From a virus: a DNA stretch of 23,682 nt. The translations under genes were made by a program, and so were the position numbers. The stretch covers positions 1 through 23,682 of IMG/VR virus record IMGVR_UViG_3300037011_000791; one strand, given 5' to 3'. A model generated the notes under the pieces. The model was not told the DNA's origin. It saw nothing but the letters and a program-made list of their open reading frames with translations, and did not search any database. Shown in pieces: positions 1-6,486 of the stretch; the stretch's first letter is position 1, and each line of letters starts with the position of its first letter.

Positions 1-198
1 GATGACCAGGCCGACACCGGCGGTGGCCTCGGCCTCGGTCAGGAAGAGGACCATGTCCGTGGTCTCATCCTGGTTCTGGATGATCACGTGGTTGGTCACG
101 CCGCCGCTGAACCGGAAGCGCGCCGGGTACGACGCAACCCCCGGGGCCGAGCCAGAAAGCAGAGTGGGGATTCCCCCACGGATGTACATGGCGCCCAT
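1..198 (-). CDS. Small phage structural-type protein, 3' part missing
   Basis: An open frame begins with ATG at 198 (MGAMYIRGG...) and stays open for 66 codons to the window edge, so the C-terminus is missing. It starts 13 bases after the stop codon of the preceding gene (212-544), as in the rest of the operon. Only a weak GGCGGGG-type ribosome binding site precedes it. The visible protein is rich in beta-branched and small residues (FSGGVTNHVIIQNQDE, DMVLFLTEAEATAGVG) with no transmembrane segment, as expected of a beta-structured virion component. I do not recognise the family. Its place after the capsid gene suggests a head-completion, decoration or tail-proximal protein, which is inference from position only. 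Confidence 0.6.
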   Translation of the reverse strand, partial: MGAMYIRGGIPTLLSGSAPGVASYPARFRFSGGVTNHVIIQNQDETTDMVLFLTEAEATAGVGLVI

Positions 199-211
199 GG
201 TCGCGCCCCGC

Positions 212-544
212 CTAGGCCGTGGGCATCCCGGCGAAACGGCCGTACACCAGGACGTTCCCGACCTCGTTGTTCCCGAGGCCGATAACGGAGAACCCAGTGA
301 TGGCCTTGGTTGCCGCGCTCACACTCACCTTCGCCCCCGCGATCTCTCCGTTGACCAGCACCTGGTAGTCGGCGGTGGCCATGTTCGGCAGGCCGTAGGT
401 GGAGAACAGGACCGCGTCCGTGGCCGTCCCCCCGCCGGTGACATTGAACCCGTGAAGCCCTCGAGCTGGCTGGGCGCAGGCCACCACCCAGTCGAAGGCC
501 ATCATCTTGAACTCTTTGAACAGCTTGCTGAGCTTGACCAGCAT
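212..544 (-). CDS. Small beta-rich phage structural-type protein, unknown family
   Basis: A 110-residue protein starting MLVKLSKLFKEF. The ATG at 544 follows an AAGGAG-type site within a GAAGGAGTAGCCG leader, and only three bases separate it from the stop of the upstream gene, so translation is probably coupled. After a short basic amphipathic start the protein is Gly/Ala/Val/Thr-rich with alternating hydrophobics (YQVLVNGEIAG, ITGFSVIGLGNNEVGNVLVY), suggesting a beta-sandwich. There is no signal peptide or membrane helix. It lies two genes downstream of the capsid gene, where head decoration, head-tail joining or early tail genes are common. The ending resembles the small protein at 6965-7372 in style (VIGxxNxxVxNV), but I would not claim homology. 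The function is not recognised. Confidence 0.7.
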   Translation of the reverse strand: MLVKLSKLFKEFKMMAFDWVVACAQPARGLHGFNVTGGGTATDAVLFSTYGLPNMATADYQVLVNGEIAGAKVSVSAATKAITGFSVIGLGNNEVGNVLVYGRFAGMPTA

Positions 545-547
545 CGG

Positions 548-1003
548 CTACTCCTTCGCCCCGCGGATGGCGAGGATGATCCCCTCATTCGACGCCTTCC
601 GCAGAGTCCGCAAGTCAACGCCGAGAGAGCTCGCGAGCTCCAGCAGCGACGACCGGTTCAGGTTCTCGAGGTTCTCCGGAATCTGCACGGCCTTCTTCGT
701 CTTGACCTCCGGCGCCGGGGATGGTGATGGTGCGGCCGGAGTCTGTTGCTTCTCCTCGGCCTTCACCTCCGGCGCCGGCGGGTACGGAGACTTCTCCGGG
801 CTGGCCTTCTTCTCTTCGGTGACCACCACCTCGGCCACCACCGGCTTCGGTGCTTCCCACTTCTCCCAGCCCGCGCTTGGCACACTCAGCACGATCGCCG
901 CGTGGTCCTCGGACATCTCCGCAAACCCCTGGGCGTTGATGGCATAGACGGTCGAGCAGACCGTCTGCGTGCCCTTCCGGAAGGTCTTGTGATGGACGAT
1001 CAT
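548..1003 (-). CDS. Phage protein with Pro/Glu-rich linker and HeH/LEM-like C-terminus
   Basis: I place the start at ATG 1003 (MIVHHKTFRKG, 151 residues). It has a strong AAGGAG site six bases upstream, whereas the longer in-frame start at 1033 falls at the edge of the terminator tail. The first 50 residues form a compact region (VCSTVYAINAQGFAEMSEDH). Next comes a long low-complexity linker rich in Pro, Glu, Lys and Ala (about residues 55-110). The final ~40 residues (SSLLELASSLGVDLRTLRK...) resemble the helix-extended-loop-helix (HeH/LEM, SAP-like) fold found at the ends of several phage proteins, which is thought to bind nucleic acid or protein. It is the first gene after the intrinsic terminator behind the capsid gene, so its expression probably depends on readthrough or an unseen promoter. 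A head-associated role is inferred from position. Confidence 0.75.
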   Translation of the reverse strand: MIVHHKTFRKGTQTVCSTVYAINAQGFAEMSEDHAAIVLSVPSAGWEKWEAPKPVVAEVVVTEEKKASPEKSPYPPAPEVKAEEKQQTPAAPSPSPAPEVKTKKAVQIPENLENLNRSSLLELASSLGVDLRTLRKASNEGIILAIRGAKE

Positions 1004-1009
1004 GCTGTT

Positions 1010-1015
1010 CTCCTT
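1010..1015 (-). promoter_or_regulatory. Ribosome binding site deciding the start at 1003
   Basis: On the minus strand AAGGAG lies six bases before the ATG at 1003. This favours that start over the upstream in-frame ATG at 1033, which abuts the U-tract side of the terminator hairpin and lacks a comparable site. Confidence 0.7.
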
Positions 1016-1031
1016 GTCACCCACACCGCAC

Positions 1032-1082
1032 AATCAAAAGGGGCGAGCAGCGGCCGATGGCGGACAACCGCCGCTCGCCCCT
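1032..1082 (-). terminator. Intrinsic terminator after the major capsid gene
   Basis: Read on the minus strand, the arm AGGGGCGAGCGGCGG (1082-1068) pairs with CCGCTGCTCGCCCCT (1053-1039) over 15 base pairs with a single G-T mismatch that is a G-U wobble in RNA. The loop is 14 bases, and TTTTGATT follows directly. A GC-rich stem with a short U-run is the classic rho-independent terminator. It starts 13 bases past the capsid stop codon and sits in the only long gap on this side of the module, so it probably separates abundant capsid expression from the genes downstream. The U-run is only four bases before interruption, so partial readthrough is likely. Confidence 0.82.
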
Positions 1083-1095
1083 GGGGCATCACCTA

Positions 1096-2553
1096 CTAGG
1101 CGACGTTGGCGTCCAGGCCCACCGACGCCGGCGCACGCCCGACGTTCTTGAAAATCATCCCCCGGCCGGGCGTGTAAACCGCGAGCGCGCCGTACAACGC
1201 CTGAGCCCAGCGGATGCTGAGATCGACGGTGGCGAATGGGATCTTCATGAACGGCGCGAGCTGCTTGAACGAGAAGAACTCGAGGTTCTGCTGGATGAAG
1301 TAGGCGTTGCAGGTCCCCGGAAGATCCGCATTGAGGTCGGTGATCACCGTGGTCGCTCCCCCGCGGGCGACGGTCTTGATCAACCTCCGCACGGTCCCAC
1401 CGACGCCGGTACGGTAGACCTCGAAGGCCGTGCCGGCAGTGGCTCCGTCGGCGACGGTCATGGTCACGCCCACTCCGGCAACGACCATCAGCGGCCCGGT
1501 CATGACCAGCGGCGCGCTGCGACCATAGCGGTTGATCGCGCAGACGTTCCAGTAGTAGTTCCCGACGTCGCTGGCGATGAACAGCGGAGCGCTTCCTCCG
1601 CCCAATGCCGAGGGCACGGCGTTCTCAGTCGGAGGAGACGGCCTCTGAGCGGCGTTCCCCACCCCACCCACGGGGCACACGGGACCGAACTGGAGGAACG
1701 TGTTGGGATTGAAGCGCACGGGCCCAAACTGGCTGTAGAAGCCCTGGATGTTCAGCCCGACCATCCCGTTCTGGAACCCACTGGGGGCCAGGGGGATGCG
1801 CACGGACGGGTAGAACTGCTTGGCCAGGTCCGCATAGGCGCCGTCGGGAAGATGCAGGTCGGTGCCCTTGCCGTAGTTGGGCTCGGACTTGAGGATCAAC
1901 CCCCCGTCGTTGATCGCGTCTTCGGTCATCGGCTGTCCACGCATGTCCACGACGTTCAGCGTCGGGTTCGGGGCGCCGTTGGTGATCTGGTACTTGAGGC
2001 CGTCGAACTGCACGGGGATCATCGTGTGGTCGCCCGTGAACAGCGCCCGCTCCACCTGCCGCAGGAGCCAGGCGGTGCCGTTGATGGTCTCCTGGCTGAT
2101 GATGTTGCCGATGGGGGTTCGCATGAGGGTCATGACGTGGGTCACGGCCCGGAGGGTCCCCATGAGCTTGATCGTCACGTACTGACGGCTGTAGGTGCTG
2201 TCATCGGCGCTGGGCGCTTCGCCTTCGGCCATGAACGCCGCGACCCCCGTGCCGTAGGAGTCCAAACGGTTGAACTCCTCGATCGTGTTCCAGGCGGGCA
2301 GCTTGGTCACGGCCGGCCAGAGCTTGAGATCGTCCATCTTGTAGGTCGTGACCTTCAGGGTCTTCTCCAGGCTCTCCATCCGCAGGGCGAACCCTTCGCC
2401 CGGTACGAACGCCGGGGCGTTGATGCTCGCTCCGGCGGTGAGGGCCTTGCGCAGGTCCTGCATCTGGTTCTGATCCATCGATCCGAATCCCTGCAGCCCC
2501 TGGTAGTCCTTCCAGGACACGAAATTGCCGCTTCCGGTCATTCCGGTGAACAT
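1096..2553 (-). CDS. Major capsid protein with Ig/FN3-like insertion
   Basis: A 485-residue protein that I call the major capsid protein from its place after protease and scaffold, its HK97-like look, and the strongest ribosome binding site in the window. The N-terminal part (about 1-70) includes a segment (33-70) that is also found in the protease. Residues about 71-290 have features usual for phage capsid proteins, such as DDLKLWPAVTKLPAWNTIEE and an acidic AFMAEGEAPSADD turn followed by a conserved beta segment. Residues about 303-412 look like an inserted Ig/FN3 domain (YYWNVCAINRYGRSAP). The chain then returns to the capsid core (FFSFKQLAPFMKIPFATVDL, ending near YTPGRGMIFKN). An intrinsic terminator follows. 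The exact capsid subfamily is not determined, and the N-terminus may be cleaved on maturation (inference). Confidence 0.88.
   Translation of the reverse strand: MFTGMTGSGNFVSWKDYQGLQGFGSMDQNQMQDLRKALTAGASINAPAFVPGEGFALRMESLEKTLKVTTYKMDDLKLWPAVTKLPAWNTIEEFNRLDSYGTGVAAFMAEGEAPSADDSTYSRQYVTIKLMGTLRAVTHVMTLMRTPIGNIISQETINGTAWLLRQVERALFTGDHTMIPVQFDGLKYQITNGAPNPTLNVVDMRGQPMTEDAINDGGLILKSEPNYGKGTDLHLPDGAYADLAKQFYPSVRIPLAPSGFQNGMVGLNIQGFYSQFGPVRFNPNTFLQFGPVCPVGGVGNAAQRPSPPTENAVPSALGGGSAPLFIASDVGNYYWNVCAINRYGRSAPLVMTGPLMVVAGVGVTMTVADGATAGTAFEVYRTGVGGTVRRLIKTVARGGATTVITDLNADLPGTCNAYFIQQNLEFFSFKQLAPFMKIPFATVDLSIRWAQALYGALAVYTPGRGMIFKNVGRAPASVGLDANVA
1318..1647 (-). other. Ig/FN3-like domain inserted in the capsid protein (approximate limits)
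   Basis: Residues about 303-412 of the capsid protein interrupt the core fold. They begin with a Pro-rich stretch (AAQRPSPPTENAVPS), then show the FN3-style strand YYWNVCAINRYGRSAP, a beta hairpin (GVTMTVADGATAGTAFEVYRT) and TTVITDLNADLPGT, where FN3 domains end. Such insertions or fusions in tailed-phage capsids are known to form surface protrusions that can bind carbohydrate or cell surfaces. The boundaries are judged by eye. Confidence 0.6.
2344..2457 (-). repeat. 38-residue segment shared with the prohead protease (copy in capsid protein)
   Basis: Capsid residues 33-70 align without gaps to protease residues 207-244. I count 23 identities in 38. Shared blocks include KAL-x-AG, GEGF-x-LR, ESLE-x-T and KVT. 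Similarity is also visible in the DNA, so this is a dispersed coding duplication rather than chance composition. Confidence 0.85.
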
Positions 2554-2559
2554 GATTTT

Positions 2560-2567
2560 CTCCTCCT
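2560..2567 (-). promoter_or_regulatory. Very strong ribosome binding site of the capsid gene
   Basis: AGGAGGAG ends six bases before the capsid ATG (AGGAGGAGAAAATCATG), and a second purine-rich AAGGAAC lies just upstream. It is the closest match to the 16S anti-Shine-Dalgarno in the window, as expected for the most abundant virion protein. The 49-base gap 2554-2602 otherwise holds only a four-pair GGGG-TAG-CCCC hairpin over the scaffold stop codon, without a U-run. Confidence 0.85.
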
Positions 2568-2602
2568 AGTTCCTTTCGGTGTCATCCGTTGTCGAAGGGG
2601 GG

Positions 2603-3979
2603 CTACCCCTGCAGAGCCTGTCTCACGTCGTTCACGAGCGCCTCGCTGATCAGATGCGCGCTCTCCCATCTCGGGATCTTCTCTCCGAGGTCTTCCCCGC
2701 ACGGGGCGATCATCCCACGGCCATCGGCCATGCTCTTGCTGAGCAGGGTCTCGAGGCCGTCACTGATCTGATCGGGCGTCAGATTCTCGCCCGAGGTGTT
2801 GCCGCTGAAGCTCTTGTTGAGCACCTTCGCCGATCGGCCATTGCCCTTGTAGGGCAACGGCGCTGCCTCGACCAGACCCAGGCGGTTGGAGAGCACGGCG
2901 TACTGCTGCTTGATGGCCGTGTTCTCTTCCTGCACGGATTTGATCAGTTCGTTCGAGGCCTGGACCACCCGGCCCACGCCCTGGAGGGCCTTGGCCAGGC
3001 CGACGTTGAAAGCTCGGCGAGAGGTCTCGCTCTTGCTCAAGTCGCTCTTGATTCCGTCGATGGCGTTCCCGAGGAGCTGGTTCATCTCCGCCAGGTACGG
3101 CGCGACCTCGTAGGCCTCGGCCACCTTCGGCTCCTGTCCCCAGGCGACGGCCGTTCCACCCTTGTTGAGCGGATCGACCTCGGCGCCCTGAACTTCGGGC
3201 TCTCCGCCCACGCGGGACTTGAGGAGGTCCAAGAGCTCCTGCTCCTCGCTCTTGCTCAGGTCTCCCTCGGCCATCTTCGCCCCGAGCTCTGCCCGACGGT
3301 CGGTGGCAGCCGCTTCCTGCCCGGCCGCCAGGGCCGCCAGGGCGTCCATGCTCTTCTCCAGAGCCTCCGCATCGACCACCGGCACTTCCGCCGGGGGAGT
3401 CGTCTGGCTCTTCATGAAGTCCACGAGTTCGTCCTGCTCGGCCTTGGAAAGCAACTCGCCCGCGGCCATCTTCGCCCCGAGCTCTGCCCGACGAGACTTC
3501 TCCGTCTTTTCCTCCCCCTCCTCCTCCCCTTCGCCCTCGGCCTCCTCCCCCTGCTTGCCCTCCTGGCCCTCCTGATCGTCGGACTCGTCTTCCTCGTCCT
3601 CGTCCTTCTTCTTGGCCTTCGACAGCAGGTCCACCAACTCCCGCTGTTCGCTCTTGCTCAGGTCTCCCTCGGCCATCTTCGCCCCGAGCTCCGCCCGGCG
3701 GGCGTCGATGGTCTCCTCCTGGCGCTGGCTCTTCATCCACTCGGCCAGCTCATCGCTCTCGGACTTGTTGAGCAACTCGCCCGCGGCCATCTTCGCCCCG
3801 AGCTCGCTGACCCGGGACTTGGTGATGGAGATCGGGCTGCCGCCGCCCTGGTCGGCCAGGCCTCCCTCGGGGTTCTCGGGCATCCCCCCGGCTCCCCCGG
3901 CGAGGTTGTTCTTGGCCCAGTCGGCCGCGGCGTCATCGGCGCTCTGGGGGATCGGCTTGGTCTTCGGCTTGGTCGCCAT
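2603..3979 (-). CDS. Scaffold-like head protein with four internal repeats
   Basis: A 458-residue, highly charged protein lying between the prohead protease and the major capsid protein, the usual place of a scaffolding gene. The ATG at 3979 follows an AAGGAG site and is three bases from the protease stop. Residues 1-56 are Ala/Gly/Pro-rich. Four copies of a ~27-residue helical unit (core ELGAKMA-x-G-x-L) lie at 57-84, 95-121, 164-191 and 229-255, split by an acidic stretch (DEDEEDESDDQEGQEGKQ, about 126-160). The C-terminal 180 residues are predicted helical with coiled-coil character (ASNELIKSVQEENTAIKQQY). It contains many K-S pairs in LSKSE or LLSKSM contexts. The scaffold role is inferred from position, composition and helical content. 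It could also be an internal head protein removed by the protease. Confidence 0.72.
   Translation of the reverse strand: MATKPKTKPIPQSADDAAADWAKNNLAGGAGGMPENPEGGLADQGGGSPISITKSRVSELGAKMAAGELLNKSESDELAEWMKSQRQEETIDARRAELGAKMAEGDLSKSEQRELVDLLSKAKKKDEDEEDESDDQEGQEGKQGEEAEGEGEEEGEEKTEKSRRAELGAKMAAGELLSKAEQDELVDFMKSQTTPPAEVPVVDAEALEKSMDALAALAAGQEAAATDRRAELGAKMAEGDLSKSEEQELLDLLKSRVGGEPEVQGAEVDPLNKGGTAVAWGQEPKVAEAYEVAPYLAEMNQLLGNAIDGIKSDLSKSETSRRAFNVGLAKALQGVGRVVQASNELIKSVQEENTAIKQQYAVLSNRLGLVEAAPLPYKGNGRSAKVLNKSFSGNTSGENLTPDQISDGLETLLSKSMADGRGMIAPCGEDLGEKIPRWESAHLISEALVNDVRQALQG
3215..3811 (-). repeat. Four-unit A-B-A-B coding repeat in the scaffold-like gene
   Basis: The units are at 3728-3811 (A), 3617-3697 (B), 3407-3490 (A) and 3215-3295 (B). 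A units read ELGAKMAAGELL-x-K with a DEL...MKSQ end. B units read ELGAKMAEGDLSKSE with an EL-x-DLL end. The two B units are nearly identical in DNA over about 50 bases, and the A units share the run GGCGAAGATGGCCGCGGGCG. The alternating order indicates that an A-B pair was duplicated fairly recently. Confidence 0.9.
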
Positions 3980-3982
3980 GGC

Positions 3983-4864
3983 TCATGCTCCTTGTGCTGC
4001 GGCGAGTTGGAAAATACGTTCGGCAGTCGTTCGAGGGAGAACCCCAAACCGGCCGCGGATCACCTCCAAGGCCTGGGCCTTGGTCAAGATCTTCCTGTTT
4101 CGCTTCTTCTTCCGCCTGGGCCGCGGTGGACCGGCCGTCACCTTCGGCGTCCCCTCCAGCGACTCCGGGCGCAAGGGGAATCCCTCTCCCGCGGCTACCC
4201 CGGGGTTGGAGATCGCGGACCCCGCCGACAGGGCCTTCACCAGGTCCTCACGGATCGAGTCCATGGCCGCTCCACAGGCTTGCAACACCGCCTGGGAAGT
4301 CCGTCGGCTGGTCTCACACTCGAGACTCTTGCTCAGGGTCTGGAGGGTGGTGTCGGTGTTCACGGGGATGGCCGTGATCGCGATGTGGTCCACTCGCGCC
4401 TCGGCCACGATCTTCCGATCTGGGCCTTCCCGACGCAGGACCTTCCCCTGGAGAGAGAATCCCAGCGGGCGCTTGGTCTTCTGCAGGGCCTTCGCCAGCT
4501 GGAACAGCTTCTCCGCCGGCTCGTATCCGGAGAGCAGCTCCCCCTCGACATACGTCGCGGGGTGGCCCTTGTAGGTCGTGCGCCGGATCGTGTCGGGGAT
4601 GCCGACAATGGCCGTGGTGTCCTTGCCGTGGTTATCGTTCAGCCAGCCCGTTTTCAGTAGGTTACTAAAGTCCAGACCATCCTGCTTGACCAGCTCATCG
4701 TCCAGGTCGGCCTCTCGGCGCTCGGTCGAGCAGATGCCCCCCACGCGCATCTTGCCATTGGCGGCTTTGTGGAAGACCGAGAACGGCACGTGCATGCGGA
4801 ACGGAACCTCCTGGGCTCCGCCGCACTTCGTGCATCCGTTCTTGGTCTGGCCGCAGCAGGGCAT
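3983..4864 (-). CDS. Prohead maturation protease with N-terminal Cys cluster
   Basis: A 293-residue serine protease of the phage prohead protease type. Such enzymes cleave scaffold and capsid protein during procapsid maturation. The core spans about residues 40-172: STERREADLDDE opening, LNDNHGK with the presumed catalytic His79, IVGIPDTI, YVEGELL, LGFSLQGKVL with presumed nucleophile Ser137, and the closing VDHIAITAIPVNTDT. Two parts are unusual. The N-terminus MPCCGQTKNGCTKCGG has four cysteines (3, 4, 11, 14) that could bind zinc. The C-terminal tail carries the segment shared with the capsid protein (207-244) and then a basic run (PRPRRKKKRNRK). The gene lies before the scaffold-like gene and behind the largest gap upstream of the capsid gene. 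Confidence 0.88.
   Translation of the reverse strand: MPCCGQTKNGCTKCGGAQEVPFRMHVPFSVFHKAANGKMRVGGICSTERREADLDDELVKQDGLDFSNLLKTGWLNDNHGKDTTAIVGIPDTIRRTTYKGHPATYVEGELLSGYEPAEKLFQLAKALQKTKRPLGFSLQGKVLRREGPDRKIVAEARVDHIAITAIPVNTDTTLQTLSKSLECETSRRTSQAVLQACGAAMDSIREDLVKALSAGSAISNPGVAAGEGFPLRPESLEGTPKVTAGPPRPRRKKKRNRKILTKAQALEVIRGRFGVLPRTTAERIFQLAAAQGA
4133..4246 (-). repeat. 38-residue segment shared with the capsid protein (copy in protease)
   Basis: Protease residues 207-244 (starting DLVKALSAG, ending PKVTA) match capsid residues 33-70 with 23 of 38 identical and no gap. It lies after the catalytic core and before the basic tail. A shared docking or cleavage segment is the simplest functional reading, but this is inference. 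Confidence 0.85.
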
Positions 4865-4929
4865 GGGGTCTCTCGACCGCCTGCCTCTGTTGGTGCGCTG
4901 GCACCGGGCCTCTTGGCTGGTACCTCACA

Positions 4930-4958
4930 CGCTATGGTTCCACGTTGGGCGATGTCAA
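4930..4958 (-). promoter_or_regulatory. Weak sigma70-like promoter candidate before the protease gene
   Basis: The minus strand holds a perfect -35 hexamer TTGACA (4958-4953), overlapping the stop codon of the zinc ribbon gene. CATAGC follows after 16 bases, or ATAGCG after 17, a poor match to TATAAT (three of six for CATAGC). It falls in the 90-base gap 4865-4954, which also has a small GGTGC/GCACC hairpin (4892-4905) and no ORF of its own. A separate promoter for protease, scaffold and capsid would make sense, but the -10 is weak. Confidence 0.3.
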
Positions 4959-5188
4959 GAATCTTTTGCGAGGATCAACCGGGCGGGTTTCCTCTGTCTT
5001 TCCACTTGGGCCGCCTCCAGGAGCTCGGGGGAGGCGGCCGCGGGGAGCGCCACGTCATTCCCGCAGTGGCGGCACACGACCGAGATCGCCCCGTGGTCAT
5101 CGAGGATCACCACCGGCGTCCGGAGCTTCACGCGACCGTCGGAGGCAGAGGCCTGCAGCAACCGACGGTGGCAGGTAGGACAGGTCAA
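4955..5188 (-). CDS. Small zinc ribbon protein
   Basis: A 77-residue protein with two CxxC pairs, CPTC (Cys3, Cys6) and CRHC (Cys39, Cys42), separated by a beta-rich stretch (VKLRTPVVILDDHGAISVV). This is the layout of a zinc ribbon, a fold used for nucleic acid or protein contact. The C-terminal third is helical and charged (SPELLEAAQVERQRKPARL). The start is a TTG at 5188 that overlaps the stop codon of the MuF-type gene (TTGA), so it is probably translated by coupling. Small zinc-binding proteins occur near Mu-like head genes (for example the translational activator Com of phage Mu), but I see no sequence evidence for that identity. Function unknown. Confidence 0.7.
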   Translation of the reverse strand: MTCPTCHRRLLQASASDGRVKLRTPVVILDDHGAISVVCRHCGNDVALPAAASPELLEAAQVERQRKPARLILAKDS

Positions 5189-6486
5189 CGTAGGTCCTGC
5201 GGCCGGAGTCCCGGCCGGGCCATGTTTTTCTGCCGATCCTGCTCCCGTTGGTCAAACCGCCGGCGGTTGTCCTCGGGCGTCGGCTCCAGCCGCTGGGGCA
5301 CGCAGGGCTTGTCCCTGACCATCCCCGGCTGGAAAGGCAGGGCCGACTGGATGTCCTTCGCATGGCGGGTCAGAACCAGTCTCCGCTTCTTCTTCTTTTG
5401 CAGCTTCGGGTCGGCGTAGCTCCCCTCTACCAGGTGGGCTGCGAAGTCCGATCGCTGCTTCGGCGGGTTTCCCACGGTGCCCATGGTTCCCACCGGGCGG
5501 TCAGTACCGACCAGGCCCACGACACCGCCGAAGCCCTGGGCCTTGATCAGCTGGCCCTTGCGGGTCTCGAGCTTCTTCTCCACTGTCGATCCCCGGCCGG
5601 CCATGCTCTTCTCGGTCGTCTCCTCCCCTTCTTCCACCGGCAGAGGCACGAGGTCCCAGCCGTCATCGAAGCCCCAGCCTGCGGGCACTGACACGGCAGC
5701 GCACCGGCACCATGGATGAACCGCGCCGGTGCATGCCTTCCATTCTTTCTGTTTCCTCCCGACGTTGTTGACCCCCTGGGCATCCCACCAGCTGATTGGG
5801 TGAACCGCCGGACGGCCGTTGCCGTCCAGGTACAGCTCCAAACACTTCGGGCAAGCGTCGTGGCTGGGGATCTTTGCCATCAGCGCCTCATCCCCGCCGC
5901 GCTTCCGGAGATGCTCGACATACCCCTGCTCGTGCGCCAGCTGAATCTCCGTTCTGGCGGTACGTTTCCAGTCCCTGTCCCAGTCTTCGGTCGCTTCCCT
6001 CAACTTGGTCGTGAGTTCCGAGGAGGTCTTGCGTTCGGCCACGGCCTCCGAGACCTCCTCTCGGATCACCGCCCGCATGTCCTCGGCCCTGGACTCACTG
6101 ACCTCGGTGATGATCGATGGAAGTTGCCCTTCCAGCTTGCTGCCTAGGCCCCGGCAGTAGGCCCCAGCCCTCTCGGAGGCGATCTCGTAGGACAGCTGCT
6201 CCTGGTCGGTCAGCTCCACCGGGTGGCGCTCCATCCACCCCTGGGCCTCGGGCCAGGTCATGGTGGTCACCTTCGGCAAGGCCGCCTGCAGCCGCCCGAG
6301 CTCGAAGGCCGTGCGAACCACGTTCTGCAGCCCCTGGAGGTCCTCGGGTCTCAGATAGCCCCCTCGCACCAGGCGGTCTAGTTCCTCCTTCGTCACCACC
6401 AGGCCCATGGTAGACACGGACAAGGCGGTTGAGCTGTCCCTGATGATCTTGAGGATGGCCTCTATCTGAGCGGCTGTGAGGATCAA
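5185..6486 (-). CDS. MuF/SPP1 gp7-type head morphogenesis protein
   Basis: A 433-residue protein with the hallmarks of the phage Mu F-like head morphogenesis domain. There is a long helical N-terminal region (about 1-175), the conserved TARTEIQLAHEQG segment (Arg178-Thr-Glu180), a CPKC pair (Cys212, Cys215) and the signature HPWCRC (His257 to Cys262). MuF-type proteins bind the portal, enter the capsid and help make infectious particles. The MuF domain ends near residue 268. The 165-residue extension behind it is basic and poorly conserved-looking (LQKKKKRRLVL) and contains an EKSMAGRG motif like one in the scaffold protein. The start is TTG at 6486 overlapping the upstream stop (TTGA); ATG at 6408 is a less likely alternative. 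Its gene lies a few genes after the portal, as is typical. Confidence 0.85.
   Translation of the reverse strand: MILTAAQIEAILKIIRDSSTALSVSTMGLVVTKEELDRLVRGGYLRPEDLQGLQNVVRTAFELGRLQAALPKVTTMTWPEAQGWMERHPVELTDQEQLSYEIASERAGAYCRGLGSKLEGQLPSIITEVSESRAEDMRAVIREEVSEAVAERKTSSELTTKLREATEDWDRDWKRTARTEIQLAHEQGYVEHLRKRGGDEALMAKIPSHDACPKCLELYLDGNGRPAVHPISWWDAQGVNNVGRKQKEWKACTGAVHPWCRCAAVSVPAGWGFDDGWDLVPLPVEEGEETTEKSMAGRGSTVEKKLETRKGQLIKAQGFGGVVGLVGTDRPVGTMGTVGNPPKQRSDFAAHLVEGSYADPKLQKKKKRRLVLTRHAKDIQSALPFQPGMVRDKPCVPQRLEPTPEDNRRRFDQREQDRQKNMARPGLRPQDLR

Noticed and set aside
1004-1033. Start of the HeH/LEM-like gene at 1033
   Set aside because: That ATG abuts the terminator tail and lacks a good RBS. 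ATG 1003 has AAGGAG at proper spacing.
2599-2609. GGGG-TAG-CCCC hairpin over the scaffold stop codon as a terminator
   Set aside because: Only four pairs with a three-base loop and no U-run.
1057-4660. Long plus-strand open frames (530 and 693 codons) opposite capsid, scaffold and protease genes
   Set aside because: They mirror well recognised minus-strand genes in GC-rich DNA, give Arg/Leu/His/Gly-rich products without domains, and have no ribosome binding sites in context.
4892-4905. GGTGC/GCACC hairpin in the gap before the protease gene as a regulatory structure
   Set aside because: A five-pair stem is expected by chance in GC-rich DNA, and nothing else supports a role.
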